Source: Lentisalinibacter orientalis
GTDB lineage: Bacteria > Pseudomonadota > Gammaproteobacteria > Steroidobacterales > Woeseiaceae
Direction of reading: 5' to 3'
NCBI RefSeq assembly: GCF_040706535.1
Contig: NZ_JAPDRJ010000001.1
Span: 1,612,001-1,676,000, forward strand
DNA: 64,000 bases
In this document: piece by piece, positions 29,826 through 38,883 of the stretch
How positions within the stretch are numbered: position 1 is the first letter of the stretch
How the letters are laid out: every line of letters begins with the position of its first letter
Position numbers and translations under genes: made by a program
The notes under the pieces: generated by a model
Told to the model about the DNA's origin: nothing
Database searches by the model: none
The model's input: only the letters and a program-made list of their open reading frames with translations

Positions 29826-30698
29826 ATGAGCGTTCTAGTCGACAAGAATTCCCGCATCGTCTGCCAGGGCATCACCGGCAACCAGGGTTCCTTCCACACC
29901 GAGCAGTGCATCGCCTACGGCACCAACGTGGTGGCGGGCGTCACGCCGGGGCGCGGCGGCGAGGAGCACCTCGGCGTGCCCGTGTTCAACACCATGCACG
30001 AGGCGGTGGCCGAGACCGGCGCCGACGTCAGCATGATCTACGTGCCGGCGCCCTTCGCGGCCGATGCCATCCTGGAGGCGGCGGACTCCGGCGTGGGTCT
30101 GGTGGTCTGCATCACCGAGGGCATCCCGGTGCTGGACATGGTGAAGGTGCGGGCCGCGCTGGCGGACTACGACTGCCGGCTGATCGGGCCGAACTGCCCG
30201 GGCATCATCACGCCGGGGCAGGCGAAGATCGGCATCATGCCCGGCATGATTCATCAGGCCGGCCGTATCGGCGTCATCTCCCGCTCGGGCACGCTGACCT
30301 ACGAGGCGGTCTATCAGACCACCCAGGCCGAGCTCGGCCAGTCCACCTGCATCGGCATCGGCGGCGACCCGGTGCGCGGCATGGACTTCATCGACTGCCT
30401 GAAGCTGTTCGAGGCCGACCCCGAGACCGACGGCATCATCATGGTGGGCGAGATCGGCGGCACCGACGAGGAGGCCGCCGCGGCGTACATCGCGGACCAC
30501 GTCTCCAAGCCGGTGGTGGCCTACATCGCCGGCGTGACGGCGCCGCCGGGCAAGCGCATGGGCCACGCCGGCGCCATTGTCGCGGGCGGCAAGGGCACGG
30601 CGGAGGCCAAGTTCGAGGCCCTGGAGCAGGCCGGCGTCACCACCGTGCGCTCGCCGGCGGATCTCGGTTCCGCCATCGCCGCGGCGCTCGGCGGCTGA
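29826..30698 (+). CDS. sucD: Succinate--CoA ligase alpha subunit
   Basis: SucD carries the CoA-binding site and the phosphohistidine. The 290 residues begin with SVLVDKNSRIVCQGITGNQGSF (CoA-binding fold), include GPNCPGIITP near residue 122 and the active-site histidine in KRMGHAGAIVAGGKGTA near residue 247. An AGGAG ribosome site precedes the ATG. It forms an operon with sucC. Confidence 0.98.
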   Translation: MSVLVDKNSRIVCQGITGNQGSFHTEQCIAYGTNVVAGVTPGRGGEEHLGVPVFNTMHEAVAETGADVSMIYVPAPFAADAILEAADSGVGLVVCITEGIPVLDMVKVRAALADYDCRLIGPNCPGIITPGQAKIGIMPGMIHQAGRIGVISRSGTLTYEAVYQTTQAELGQSTCIGIGGDPVRGMDFIDCLKLFEADPETDGIIMVGEIGGTDEEAAAAYIADHVSKPVVAYIAGVTAPPGKRMGHAGAIVAGGKGTAEAKFEALEQAGVTTVRSPADLGSAIAAALGG

Positions 30699-30747
30699 GC
30701 CCCGTCGGGCTGCCGCATAGCGCTTACAGGCCCGGCACGCCGCCGAC

Positions 30748-32379
30748 ATGCCCGAGTCGCTGAAGCTCGTCCTCGCACAACTCAATCCGGTGGTCGGTGG
30801 CGTCACCGACAACACGGAACGGCTGCTCGCGACCGCCGCCCGCGCCCGGGACGAGCATGGCGCGGATCTGGTGGTCTTCCCGGAACTCTTCCTCTGCGGC
30901 TACCCGCCGGAGGATCTCCTGTTCCACTCCGGCCTGCGGCGCCAGATCGCCGCGGCGCTGGAGCGCATCCGTACCGAGCTCGAGGGCGTCGCCGTGCTGG
31001 TGGGGTTCCCGGAGTACGACGGCGAGCGGCTGTACAACGCAGCGATCGTGATCGAGGACGGCCGGGAACTCGCCCGCTACCGCAAGCATCTGCTGCCCAA
31101 CTACCGGGTGTTCGACGAGAAGCGCTATTTCACGCCGGGCGAGAAGCCGGCCGTGTTTCGCTTCCGCGGCACCCGGGTGGGCCTCACCATCTGCGAGGAC
31201 ATCTGGCAGCCCGGCCCGGCGCGGCTCGCGCGGGGCGCCGGCGCCGAGGTCATCCTGACCATCAACGGCTCGCCCTACGACACCGGCAGCCAGGAGAAAC
31301 GCGAGCGCATGGGCTGCGCCCGCGCCGATGAGAACGGCGTGCCGCTGGTCTATCTGAACATGGTGGGCGGCCAGGACGAGCTGGTCTTCGACGGCGGCTC
31401 CTTCGTGGCGGATGCCAAGGGCAATCTCACCTTCCGGGCGCCGATGTTCGAGGAGGGCCTCTTCCCGCTCGCGCTCCACATCGGCCGCCGTGCCATCGAG
31501 CCCGAGCCGCTGCCGCTCGCGGAGCCGCCCGGAGCGGAGGAGAGCGTGTATTCGGCGCTGGTGCTCGGCACCCGGGACTACGTGGACAAGCACGGCTTCC
31601 CCGGCGTGGTGCTGGGACTCTCGGGCGGCATCGACTCCGCGCTGACCCTGGCCGTGGCGGTGGATGCGCTGGGTCCGGAGCGGGTGCAGGCGGTGATGAT
31701 GCCCTACCGCTACACGGCGGACATCAGCCGCACGGATGCCGCCGCCCAGGCGCAAGCTCTCGGGGTGCGCTACGACGTCATCTCCATCGAGCCGATGGTG
31801 GACGCCACCCTCGCCCAGCTCGCGCCCCTGTTCGAGGGGCTGGCGGAGGACGCGACGGAGGAGAACATCCAGTCCCGCTGCCGGGGCATCCTCCTGATGG
31901 CCATCTCGAACAAGACCGGCCGCATGGTGCTCACCACCGGCAACAAGTCGGAGATGGCGGTGGGCTATGCCACCCTGTACGGCGACATGGCAGGCGGCTT
32001 CGCGCCGCTGAAGGACTGCGCCAAGACGCTGGTGTACCGGCTGGCGCGCTACCGTAACGACCGCTCTCCGGTGATCCCCGAGCGGGTGATCACCCGCCCG
32101 CCGTCGGCGGAGCTGAAGCCCGGCCAGCAGGACACCGACTCGCTGCCGCCCTACGAGGAACTCGACCCCATTCTGGCCGCGTTCATCGAGGAGGACCTGT
32201 CGGTGGAGGAGATCGCCGCGCGGGGCTACGAGCGCGAGACGGTGCTGCGGGTGCTGAACATGGTGCGGCGGAGCGAGTACAAGCGCCGCCAGGCGCCGCC
32301 GGGCGTGCGCATCTCCACCCGGGCGTTCGGCCGCGACTGGCGCTACCCCATCACCTCGGGCTACCGCTTCCCCGGCTAG
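30748..32379 (+). CDS. nadE: Glutamine-dependent NAD+ synthetase
   Basis: NadE amidates nicotinate adenine dinucleotide to NAD+, using ammonia from its own glutaminase domain. The 543 residues divide into an N-terminal carbon-nitrogen hydrolase domain (catalytic Glu in FPELFLCGYPPEDL, Lys in YRKHLLPNYRVFDE, Cys in LTICEDIWQP) and a C-terminal synthetase from about residue 265 with the PP-loop GLSGGIDSAL, TTGNKSEMAVGYATLYGDMAGG and KYKRRQAPPG-like end. It is the two-domain form of nadE. bamD converges on it. Confidence 0.96.
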   Translation: MPESLKLVLAQLNPVVGGVTDNTERLLATAARARDEHGADLVVFPELFLCGYPPEDLLFHSGLRRQIAAALERIRTELEGVAVLVGFPEYDGERLYNAAIVIEDGRELARYRKHLLPNYRVFDEKRYFTPGEKPAVFRFRGTRVGLTICEDIWQPGPARLARGAGAEVILTINGSPYDTGSQEKRERMGCARADENGVPLVYLNMVGGQDELVFDGGSFVADAKGNLTFRAPMFEEGLFPLALHIGRRAIEPEPLPLAEPPGAEESVYSALVLGTRDYVDKHGFPGVVLGLSGGIDSALTLAVAVDALGPERVQAVMMPYRYTADISRTDAAAQAQALGVRYDVISIEPMVDATLAQLAPLFEGLAEDATEENIQSRCRGILLMAISNKTGRMVLTTGNKSEMAVGYATLYGDMAGGFAPLKDCAKTLVYRLARYRNDRSPVIPERVITRPPSAELKPGQQDTDSLPPYEELDPILAAFIEEDLSVEEIAARGYERETVLRVLNMVRRSEYKRRQAPPGVRISTRAFGRDWRYPITSGYRFPG

Positions 32380-32382
32380 ACC

Positions 32383-32419
32383 CTTCCGGACACCGGGGAC
32401 CGATTAGCTGTCCGGGAAG
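32383..32419. terminator. Inverted repeat between convergent nadE and bamD
   Basis: CTTCCGGACA (32383-32392) pairs with TGTCCGGGAAG (32409-32419) with one bulged G, spanning the bamD stop. There is no T-run on either side, so it is only a possible bidirectional terminator. Confidence 0.4.
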
Positions 32420-33216
32420 TTCTCCGCGAGCACCCGGCGGGTGTCCGCGGCCAGCTCGTCCAGATCCAGCTTCTCGTAGGCGCGCACCATGATCTCCAGC
32501 GACTTCTTGTTCGCCGGCGTGCCGTTGTATTCCTCCAGCGCCGTCTTCGCCCGGTTCAGCGCCGCGATCCAGGCGCCCCGGCGCAGATAGTACTCGGCGA
32601 CGTGGTTCTCGTAGGCCGCCAGCCGGTTCTTCAGGAAGATCATGCGCTGGGTGGCATCCGCGGCGTAATCGCTGGTGGGATAGCGCTCCACCAGCCGCTT
32701 GAAGGCCGCGAAGGAGCGGCGGGTGTCGGTGGGCGGCCGGTCCGTGCGGTCGACGCCGAAAGTCTTGTCGAGGAGACTGGGCTCGGCGTCGAACCAGGTC
32801 AGCCCCTGCAGGTACAGCGCGTAGTCCACCCGCGGGTGGGTGGGGTTCTCGCGCATGAACTGATCCGCGGCGTCGATGGCCTGCTCGGTACGGCCGCTCT
32901 TGTAATAGGCATAGATCAGGTCGATCTGGGACTGCTTGCCGAATTCGGTGAACGGGAAGCGGGCCTGGATCTGCTCGAAGATGGCGATGGCCTGGCGGTA
33001 ATTGCCGTTCGCCATGGAGCGCTGGCCGCGCTCGTACACTTCTTCCACCGCCCCCTGTTCCTGGCGCTCGCGCCCGTCGGTGCCGCAGGCGACCGCCGCC
33101 AGGGCGAGGCAGGCGACCAGCAGCACCCGGGTCACGGTGCCCGGGCGTGCGGGGACGGCCGCGGAAATCGTGCCGGAGGCCGGGGTGGAAACAGCGGGCG
33201 GGATGGCTTGACGCAT
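32404..33216 (-). CDS. bamD: Outer membrane assembly lipoprotein BamD
   Basis: BamD is the essential TPR lipoprotein of the BAM complex that inserts outer-membrane beta-barrels. The 270-residue frame starts with a lipoprotein signal (hydrophobic VLLVACLALAAVAC, with the lipidated Cys near residue 39) and continues with five TPR-like helical pairs, including QARFPFTEFGKQSQIDLIYAYYKSG and the Y-rich ENHVAEYYLRRGAW. The ATG at 33216 is preferred; another at 33228 is possible. A TATACT on the minus strand (33239-33244) would place the start only about 16 bases downstream. Confidence 0.93.
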   Translation of the reverse strand: MRQAIPPAVSTPASGTISAAVPARPGTVTRVLLVACLALAAVACGTDGRERQEQGAVEEVYERGQRSMANGNYRQAIAIFEQIQARFPFTEFGKQSQIDLIYAYYKSGRTEQAIDAADQFMRENPTHPRVDYALYLQGLTWFDAEPSLLDKTFGVDRTDRPPTDTRRSFAAFKRLVERYPTSDYAADATQRMIFLKNRLAAYENHVAEYYLRRGAWIAALNRAKTALEEYNGTPANKKSLEIMVRAYEKLDLDELAADTRRVLAENFPDS

Positions 33217-33277
33217 AATGCTCGGCATAGTCGGCGGAGTATAACGTAAACTGCCGGGCTTACCCGAGGCCCCCCCG

Positions 33278-34246
33278 ATGACGGAGACAGCACAGACACA
33301 GAGGCAGCAGATCCCCGAGTCGCTGGCCGGCAAGCGCATGGACCAGGCGCTCGCGCAGATGTTCCCCCAGTACTCCCGCAGCCGGCTGAAGGAGTGGCTG
33401 CTGGCCGGCCTGATCACCGTGGACGGTCATGGCTGCCGCCCGCGCGACGCGGTGGCCGGCGGCGAGACCGTGGAGTTGACTGCCGTGGTCGAGCCGGAGA
33501 CCCGGGTGGAGGCGGAGCCGGTCGTGTTCCGGGTGGTGCACGAGGACGCGGGCCTGATCGTGGTGGAAAAGCCCGCGGGTCTCGTCGTGCATCCGGGCGC
33601 CGGCAACCGGGAAGGCACCCTGCAGAACGGCCTTTTGCACCGCTATCCGGAGCTGGCCTCGGTGCCCCGGGCCGGCATCGTGCACCGGCTGGACAAGGAC
33701 ACCAGCGGGCTGATGCTGGTGGCGCGCACGGTGGAGTCCCACACCGCGCTGGTCCGTGCCCTGGGGCGGCGGAACATCCGCCGCGAATACCGGGCGGTGT
33801 GCCGGGGCGTGCTGACGGCGGGCGGCACGATCGACGCGCCCATCGACCGCCATCCGGTGCAGCGCACCCGCATGGCCGTGCGCGAGGGCGGCCGCCCGGC
33901 GGTGAGCCACTACCGGGTGGTGGAGCGCTTCGTGGCGCACACCGACGTCCGCGTGCGGCTCGAGACCGGCCGCACCCACCAGATCCGCGTACACTTCGCC
34001 CACATCCGTCATCCGCTGCTCGGCGACCCGGTCTACGGCGGGCGCCTGCAGCTGCCGCCGGGGGCCGACGAGGCGCTCACGGCCACGCTCCGGAACTTCC
34101 GCCGCCAGGCGCTGCACGCCGAGTCGCTGGCCCTCGAACATCCGCTGACCGGCGAGGAGCTGGCGTTCTCCTCGCCGCTGCCCGACGATCACGCCGCGCT
34201 GATCGCCGCGTTGCGGGCCCACCGCGAGCGGGTGGAGGCCGGCTGA
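33278..34246 (+). CDS. rluD: Ribosomal large subunit pseudouridine synthase D
   Basis: RluD converts uridines 1911, 1915 and 1917 of 23S rRNA helix 69 to pseudouridine. The 322 residues have an N-terminal S4 RNA-binding domain (MDQALAQMFPQYSRSRLKEWL) and the RluA-type catalytic domain with IVHRLDKDTSGLMLVART (catalytic Asp) near residue 145, RREYRAVCRG and RTHQIRVHFAHIRHPLLGD. It is divergent from bamD, a classic gammaproteobacterial arrangement, and its stop overlaps the pgeF start. Confidence 0.95.
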   Translation: MTETAQTQRQQIPESLAGKRMDQALAQMFPQYSRSRLKEWLLAGLITVDGHGCRPRDAVAGGETVELTAVVEPETRVEAEPVVFRVVHEDAGLIVVEKPAGLVVHPGAGNREGTLQNGLLHRYPELASVPRAGIVHRLDKDTSGLMLVARTVESHTALVRALGRRNIRREYRAVCRGVLTAGGTIDAPIDRHPVQRTRMAVREGGRPAVSHYRVVERFVAHTDVRVRLETGRTHQIRVHFAHIRHPLLGDPVYGGRLQLPPGADEALTATLRNFRRQALHAESLALEHPLTGEELAFSSPLPDDHAALIAALRAHRERVEAG

Positions 34247-34974
34247 TGGATATCCTGCGACCCGAATGGGAGGCGCCCGCGGCCGTCGCCGCGGCGGCTA
34301 CCACTCGTGCCGGCGGCGTGAGCACGGGCGCCTACGCCGCCCTCAACCTCGGCGCCCACGTCGGCGACGACCCGGCGGCGGTGACGGAGAACCGGCGCCG
34401 CCTGGCCGAGGCGCTGGATCTGCCCGATGAGCCGGCCTGGCTCGCCCAGGTGCATGGCACGCGGGTGGTGGCGGCACGGCCCGGCGGTACGCCGGCGGAG
34501 GCGGACGCCGCCGTGACCCGGGAACCCGGCGTGGTCTGCGCCGTGCTCACGGCCGACTGCCTGCCGGTGCTGCTCGCCAGCCGACGCGGCGACGAGGTGG
34601 CGGCCGTGCATGCCGGCTGGCGCGGACTCGCGGACGGCGTCGTCGAGGCGGCACTGGCCGCGGTGACGACACCGCCCGCCGAGCTCCTCGCCTGGCTCGG
34701 CCCCGCCATCGCCCAGCCCGCCTTCGAGGTGGGCGGCGAGGTGCGCGAGCGTTTCGTGGAGAGGGACGTGGTCAATGCCGCCTTCTTCGCGCCCAACGAC
34801 CGGGGCCGCTGGCAGGCGGACCTGGCGGGGCTGGCCCGGCGGGAGCTGGAGGCCGCCGGCGTGACGGTCAGCGGCGGCGGCTTCTGCACCCACGACGAGT
34901 CCGAACGCTTCTTCTCCTACCGGCGGGACGGCGACTGCGGCCGGCAGGCCAGCCTGATCTGGATCCGGGGCTGA
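34246..34974 (+). CDS. pgeF: Peptidoglycan editing factor PgeF (YfiH/laccase-domain family)
   Basis: PgeF removes misincorporated L-Ser from UDP-MurNAc precursors in E. coli. The 242 residues show the family's metal-site segments: LAQVHGTRVV (His near residue 65), LTADCLPVLLAS (Cys near residue 104) and AVHAGWRGLADGVV (His near residue 121), plus GPAIAQPAFEVGGEV. The C-terminus (CTHDESERFFSYRRDG) is typical. It starts in a TGATG overlap with rluD, so the two are coupled. Confidence 0.93.
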   Translation: MDILRPEWEAPAAVAAAATTRAGGVSTGAYAALNLGAHVGDDPAAVTENRRRLAEALDLPDEPAWLAQVHGTRVVAARPGGTPAEADAAVTREPGVVCAVLTADCLPVLLASRRGDEVAAVHAGWRGLADGVVEAALAAVTTPPAELLAWLGPAIAQPAFEVGGEVRERFVERDVVNAAFFAPNDRGRWQADLAGLARRELEAAGVTVSGGGFCTHDESERFFSYRRDGDCGRQASLIWIRG

Positions 34975-35021
34975 AGGCCCGGCGCCGGGTCATATCGGAG
35001 GCTGGCGAGGCCGCGCCGGTG

Positions 35022-35049
35022 CTTGAAACCGCGGCTTCCGGCACCATTT
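35022..35049 (+). promoter_or_regulatory. Heat-shock (sigma-32) promoter of clpB
   Basis: CTTGAAA (35022-35028), a 13-base spacer and CACCATTT (35042-35049) match the RpoH consensus CTTGAAA-N11-16-CCCCATNT closely. It lies about 40 bases before clpB, a known member of the heat-shock regulon. Confidence 0.8.
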
Positions 35050-35089
35050 CCGAAGCAGTCGAGAACATCCCGATCCGGGGGACTAGCCC

Positions 35090-37693
35090 ATGCGAATGGA
35101 CAAACTGACGAGCAAATTCCAGATGGCGCTGGCCGATGCCCAGTCGCTGGCGGTCGGACAGGACCACCAGTTCATCGAGCCCGTGCATCTGATGGTCGCA
35201 CTGCTGGACCAGCAGGGCAGCACCGTGCGCAGCCTGCTGACCCGCGCCGGCGCCAACGTCAACATGCTGCGCTCCCAGCTGGGCGAGGCCATCGACCGGC
35301 TGCCGAGCGTGGAGGGCACCGCCGGCGAGGTGCACCTCTCCAACGACCTCGGCAAGCTGCTGAACGTCACCGACAAGCTGGCCCAGGAGCGCAACGACCA
35401 GTACATCTCCAGCGAGCTGTTCGTGCTGGCGGCCGTCGACGACAAGGGCGCGCTGGGCAAGATCCTCGCCGAGGCCGGTGTCGTGAAGGGCGCGCTGACC
35501 AAAGCCATCGAGGAGATGCGCGGCGGCGCCCAGGTGAACGACCCCAACGCCGAGGACACGCGCCAGGCGCTGGAGAAATACACCATCGACCTCACCGAGC
35601 GGGCCGAGCAGGGCAAGATCGACCCGATTATCGGCCGCGACGACGAGATCCGCCGCACCATCCAGATCCTGCAGCGCCGCACCAAGAACAATCCGGTGCT
35701 GATCGGCGAGCCCGGCGTCGGCAAGACCGCCATTGTGGAAGGCCTCGCCCAGCGCATCGTCGACGGCGAGGTGCCGGAGGGCCTGAAGGGCAAGCGCATC
35801 CTTTCGCTGGACATGGGCGCACTGATCGCCGGCGCGAAGTTCCGCGGCGAGTTCGAGGAACGCCTGAAGGCCGTGCTGAACGACCTCTCCAAGCAGGAGG
35901 GGCAGATCATCCTGTTCATCGACGAGCTGCACACCATGGTGGGCGCCGGCAAGGCCGAGGGCTCCATGGACGCGGGCAACATGCTGAAGCCCGCGCTCGC
36001 TCGCGGCGAGCTACACTGCGTGGGCGCAACCACGCTGGACGAGTACCGCCAGTACGTGGAGAAGGATGCAGCGCTGGAGCGCCGCTTCCAGAAGGTGCTG
36101 ATCTCCGAGCCGACGGTGGAGGACACCATCGCCATCCTGCGCGGCCTGAAGGAGCGCTACGAGGTGCACCACGGCGTCGAGATCACCGACCCTGCGATCG
36201 TCGCCGCGGCGACGCTCTCGCACCGCTACATCACGGATCGCAAGCTGCCGGACAAGGCCATCGACCTGGTGGACGAGGCGGCCTCGCGCATCCGCATCGA
36301 GATCGACTCCAAGCCGGAGGCGATGGACCGTCTCGAGCGCCGCATCATCCAGCTGAAGATCGAGCGCGAGGCGCTGAAGAAGGAATCCGACGAGGCCTCG
36401 CGCCGCCGGCTGGACGACCTGGAGGAGCAGCTGGGCGACCTCGAGAAGCAGTATTCCGATCTGGAAGAGGTCTGGAAGTCCGAAAAGGCGGCCATGCAGG
36501 GCACCACCCACCTCAAGGAGGAGCTGGAGCGGGCACGCCTGGAGCTGGAGACGGCGCGCCGAGCCGGCGATCTCACCCGCATGTCGGAGCTGCAGTACGG
36601 CAGGATCCCGGAACTCGAGCGCCAGCTGGAGAGTGCCGCCGATTCCGAGCAGACGGCCAAGCCCACGCTGGTCCGCAACAAGGTCACCGAGGAAGAGGTG
36701 GCCGAGGTCGTGTCCAAGTGGACCGGCATCCCGGTCTCGAAGATGCTGGAGGGCGAGAAGGAGAAGCTGCTGCAGATGGAGGAGGCGCTCAGGACCCGCG
36801 TCGTCGGCCAGGACGAGGCCGTGGTAAGCGTGTCGAACGCCATCCGCCGCTCCCGCGCCGGGCTCTCCGACCCGCGCCGGCCCATCGGCTCGTTCCTGTT
36901 CCTGGGCCCGACCGGTGTCGGCAAGACCGAGCTCACCAAGGCCCTGGCGGAGTTCCTGTTCGACACGGACGAGGCTATGGTGCGCCTCGACATGTCCGAG
37001 TTCATGGAGAAGCATTCGGTCGCGCGCATGATCGGCGCGCCGCCGGGCTACGTGGGCTACGAAGAGGGCGGCTACCTCACCGAGGCCGTGCGGCGCCGGC
37101 CCTATTCGGTGATCCTGCTCGACGAGGTCGAGAAAGCCCACCCGGACGTCTTCAACATCCTGCTGCAGGTGCTGGACGACGGGCGGCTCACCGACGGCCA
37201 CGGCCGCACGGTGGACTTCCGCAACACCGTCATCGTCATGACCTCGAACCTGGGCTCTCAGCGCATCCAGGAGCTCGCCGGCGAGGAGAACTACGCGAAG
37301 ATGAAGGGCGAGGTCATGGAGGTGGTCTCCCAGCACTTCCGGCCCGAGTTCATCAACCGGGTGGACGACGTGGTGGTGTTCCATCCGCTCGGCCGCGAGC
37401 ACATCCGGCGCATCGTCGACATCCAGCTCGGCTACCTGCACGCGCGTCTCGCCGACCGCGACATGGAGCTGGAACTCACCGACGCCGCGCGGGACCAGCT
37501 CGCCGAGGCCGGCTTCGACCCGGTGTACGGCGCGCGGCCGTTGAAGCGCGCCATCCAGCAGCGCATCGAGAATCCGCTGGCCCAGCGCATCCTGGCCGGC
37601 GAGTTCGCGCCGGGCGACACCATCCTGGCGGACGTCTCGGGGGACGAGATCGTGTTCCGTAGCTCGGAGGCCGCCGAGGCCATGGCCGGCTGA
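35090..37693 (+). CDS. clpB: ATP-dependent disaggregase ClpB
   Basis: ClpB is the hexameric Hsp100 chaperone that rescues aggregated proteins with DnaK. The 867 residues comprise the N-terminal Clp repeat domain (1-145), AAA+ 1 with GEPGVGKTAIVEGLA near residue 206, the coiled-coil M domain (about 410-525, rich in Glu, Arg and Leu heptads) and AAA+ 2 with GPTGVGKTELTKALAEF near residue 608 and the sensor-2 YGARPLKRAIQQ. The pore tyrosines (KFRGEFEERL and GAPPGYVGYEEGG contexts) are present. A sigma-32 promoter precedes it. Confidence 0.98.
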   Translation: MRMDKLTSKFQMALADAQSLAVGQDHQFIEPVHLMVALLDQQGSTVRSLLTRAGANVNMLRSQLGEAIDRLPSVEGTAGEVHLSNDLGKLLNVTDKLAQERNDQYISSELFVLAAVDDKGALGKILAEAGVVKGALTKAIEEMRGGAQVNDPNAEDTRQALEKYTIDLTERAEQGKIDPIIGRDDEIRRTIQILQRRTKNNPVLIGEPGVGKTAIVEGLAQRIVDGEVPEGLKGKRILSLDMGALIAGAKFRGEFEERLKAVLNDLSKQEGQIILFIDELHTMVGAGKAEGSMDAGNMLKPALARGELHCVGATTLDEYRQYVEKDAALERRFQKVLISEPTVEDTIAILRGLKERYEVHHGVEITDPAIVAAATLSHRYITDRKLPDKAIDLVDEAASRIRIEIDSKPEAMDRLERRIIQLKIEREALKKESDEASRRRLDDLEEQLGDLEKQYSDLEEVWKSEKAAMQGTTHLKEELERARLELETARRAGDLTRMSELQYGRIPELERQLESAADSEQTAKPTLVRNKVTEEEVAEVVSKWTGIPVSKMLEGEKEKLLQMEEALRTRVVGQDEAVVSVSNAIRRSRAGLSDPRRPIGSFLFLGPTGVGKTELTKALAEFLFDTDEAMVRLDMSEFMEKHSVARMIGAPPGYVGYEEGGYLTEAVRRRPYSVILLDEVEKAHPDVFNILLQVLDDGRLTDGHGRTVDFRNTVIVMTSNLGSQRIQELAGEENYAKMKGEVMEVVSQHFRPEFINRVDDVVVFHPLGREHIRRIVDIQLGYLHARLADRDMELELTDAARDQLAEAGFDPVYGARPLKRAIQQRIENPLAQRILAGEFAPGDTILADVSGDEIVFRSSEAAEAMAG

Positions 37694-37742
37694 GTGCGGG
37701 CACCACGCGGGTTTCAGTGCGAACAGGGGCTGTTGCAGCCCG

Positions 37743-37777
37743 TATAATCAGCGCCCCCGGGTGATTCCCCGGGGGCG
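37743..37777 (+). promoter_or_regulatory. TATAAT box and GC-rich hairpin between clpB and the zinc-ribbon gene
   Basis: A perfect TATAAT (37743-37748) lies just before a 10-bp stem, CGCCCCCGGG (37752-37761) with CCCGGGGGCG (37768-37777), followed by TTCTTC. The hairpin could end clpB transcription or structure the start of the next transcript; the -35 is poor (CGAACA, 17-base spacer). Confidence 0.45.
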
Positions 37778-37798
37778 TTCTTCGTGGAGAGAGACGAC

Positions 37799-38140
37799 AT
37801 GCCTATCTATGAGTATGTGTGCAAGAGCTGCGGGCACGAACTCGACGCCCTGCAGAAGATGAGTGACGATCCGCTCACCGAGTGCCCGGACTGCGGCGAG
37901 GCGGCGCTGAAGCGCAAGATCTCGGCACCCCGTTTCCGCCTCAAGGGCAGCGGCTGGTACGAGACCGACTTCAAGACCGACAAGGACAAGAAGCGCAACC
38001 TGGCCGACGGTGGTGAGAAGAAGTCCGGCGACGGCGACAAGAAGTCGGAGAGCAAGCCGGAGAGCAAGCCGGAAAGCAAACCCGACAAGAAGGCGGGCGA
38101 CGGCAAGGCGGCCGGTTCGAGCGGCGGCGCGGCGGCCTGA
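37799..38140 (+). CDS. FmdB-type zinc ribbon protein with low-complexity tail
   Basis: The 113-residue protein begins MPIYEYVCKSCGHELDALQKM and has a second Cys pair in ECPDCGEAAL, giving the four-cysteine zinc ribbon of the FmdB/CxxC_CXXC_SSSS family (residues 1-43). Family function is not established. Residues after about 65 are highly charged and contain three tandem ESKP units, then DKKAGDGKAAG and a Ser/Gly/Ala end. The ATG at 37799 fits the family start, with GGAGAGAG upstream. It precedes the DUF502 gene, a common pairing upstream of aspS. Confidence 0.9.
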   Translation: MPIYEYVCKSCGHELDALQKMSDDPLTECPDCGEAALKRKISAPRFRLKGSGWYETDFKTDKDKKRNLADGGEKKSGDGDKKSESKPESKPESKPDKKAGDGKAAGSSGGAAA

Positions 38141-38172
38141 GCCGGGGCGGGACCGGTGGAGCCGGAGCGGTG

Positions 38173-38829
38173 ATGAAGCGGCTGCGAGGCTGGCTGGTGG
38201 CGGGGCTGCTCGTCTGGGTGCCGCTCGGCCTCACCCTGTTCATCCTCAACCTGCTGGTCCGCCAGCTCGACAAGACCCTCGACCTGTTGCCGCCGAGCGT
38301 GCGCCCGCCCTACGAGGTCTTCGGGATCACGTTCACGATCCCGGGCCTCGGCATCCTGCTCACCATCATCATCCTGCTCGTGACCGGCATGCTGGTCGCG
38401 AACTTCGCGGGTCGGCGGCTGCTCGCGCTCGGCGAGGCCATAGTCCATCGCATCCCGGTGGTGCGCTCCGTCTACGGCGCCTCCAAGAACTTCGCCGAAG
38501 TGGTGCTCGGCGACTCCGGCGACTCCTTCAAGAAGGTGCTGCTGATCGAGTACCCGCGCAAGGGCGTCTACAGTCTGGCGTTCCAGACCTCCAGTGCGCT
38601 GGGCGAGGTGCAGGCGAAGACCGGCGAGGACGTGGTCTGCACCTTCGTGCCGACCACGCCCAACCCCACCTCCGGCTTCATCATCATGGTGCCCCGCAAG
38701 GACATCATCGAACTGGAGATGGAGGTGGACGAGGCGCTGAAGATGATCATCTCGCTGGGCGTCGTCGTGCCGGGCTGGCGCCCGGGCGAACAGGAGCTTC
38801 CGCTTGCAGCGCCCGAGGCCAGGCCGTAA
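38173..38829 (+). CDS. DUF502 family inner-membrane protein
   Basis: This 218-residue protein of unknown function has two strong membrane segments, at about residues 6-30 (GWLVAGLLVWVPLGLTLFIL) and 60-85, and the family's conserved RIPVVRSVYGASKNF and PRKGVYSLAFQT stretches. GTG at 38170 or ATG at 38173 may be used. It sits between the FmdB-like gene and aspS, as in many proteobacteria, but this does not reveal its role. Confidence 0.85.
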   Translation: MKRLRGWLVAGLLVWVPLGLTLFILNLLVRQLDKTLDLLPPSVRPPYEVFGITFTIPGLGILLTIIILLVTGMLVANFAGRRLLALGEAIVHRIPVVRSVYGASKNFAEVVLGDSGDSFKKVLLIEYPRKGVYSLAFQTSSALGEVQAKTGEDVVCTFVPTTPNPTSGFIIMVPRKDIIELEMEVDEALKMIISLGVVVPGWRPGEQELPLAAPEARP

Positions 38830-38883
38830 CATTTCGCCTCTTTTGCCGGCGTCGCCGGCCCCTCACTCATCATCGATAACGCT

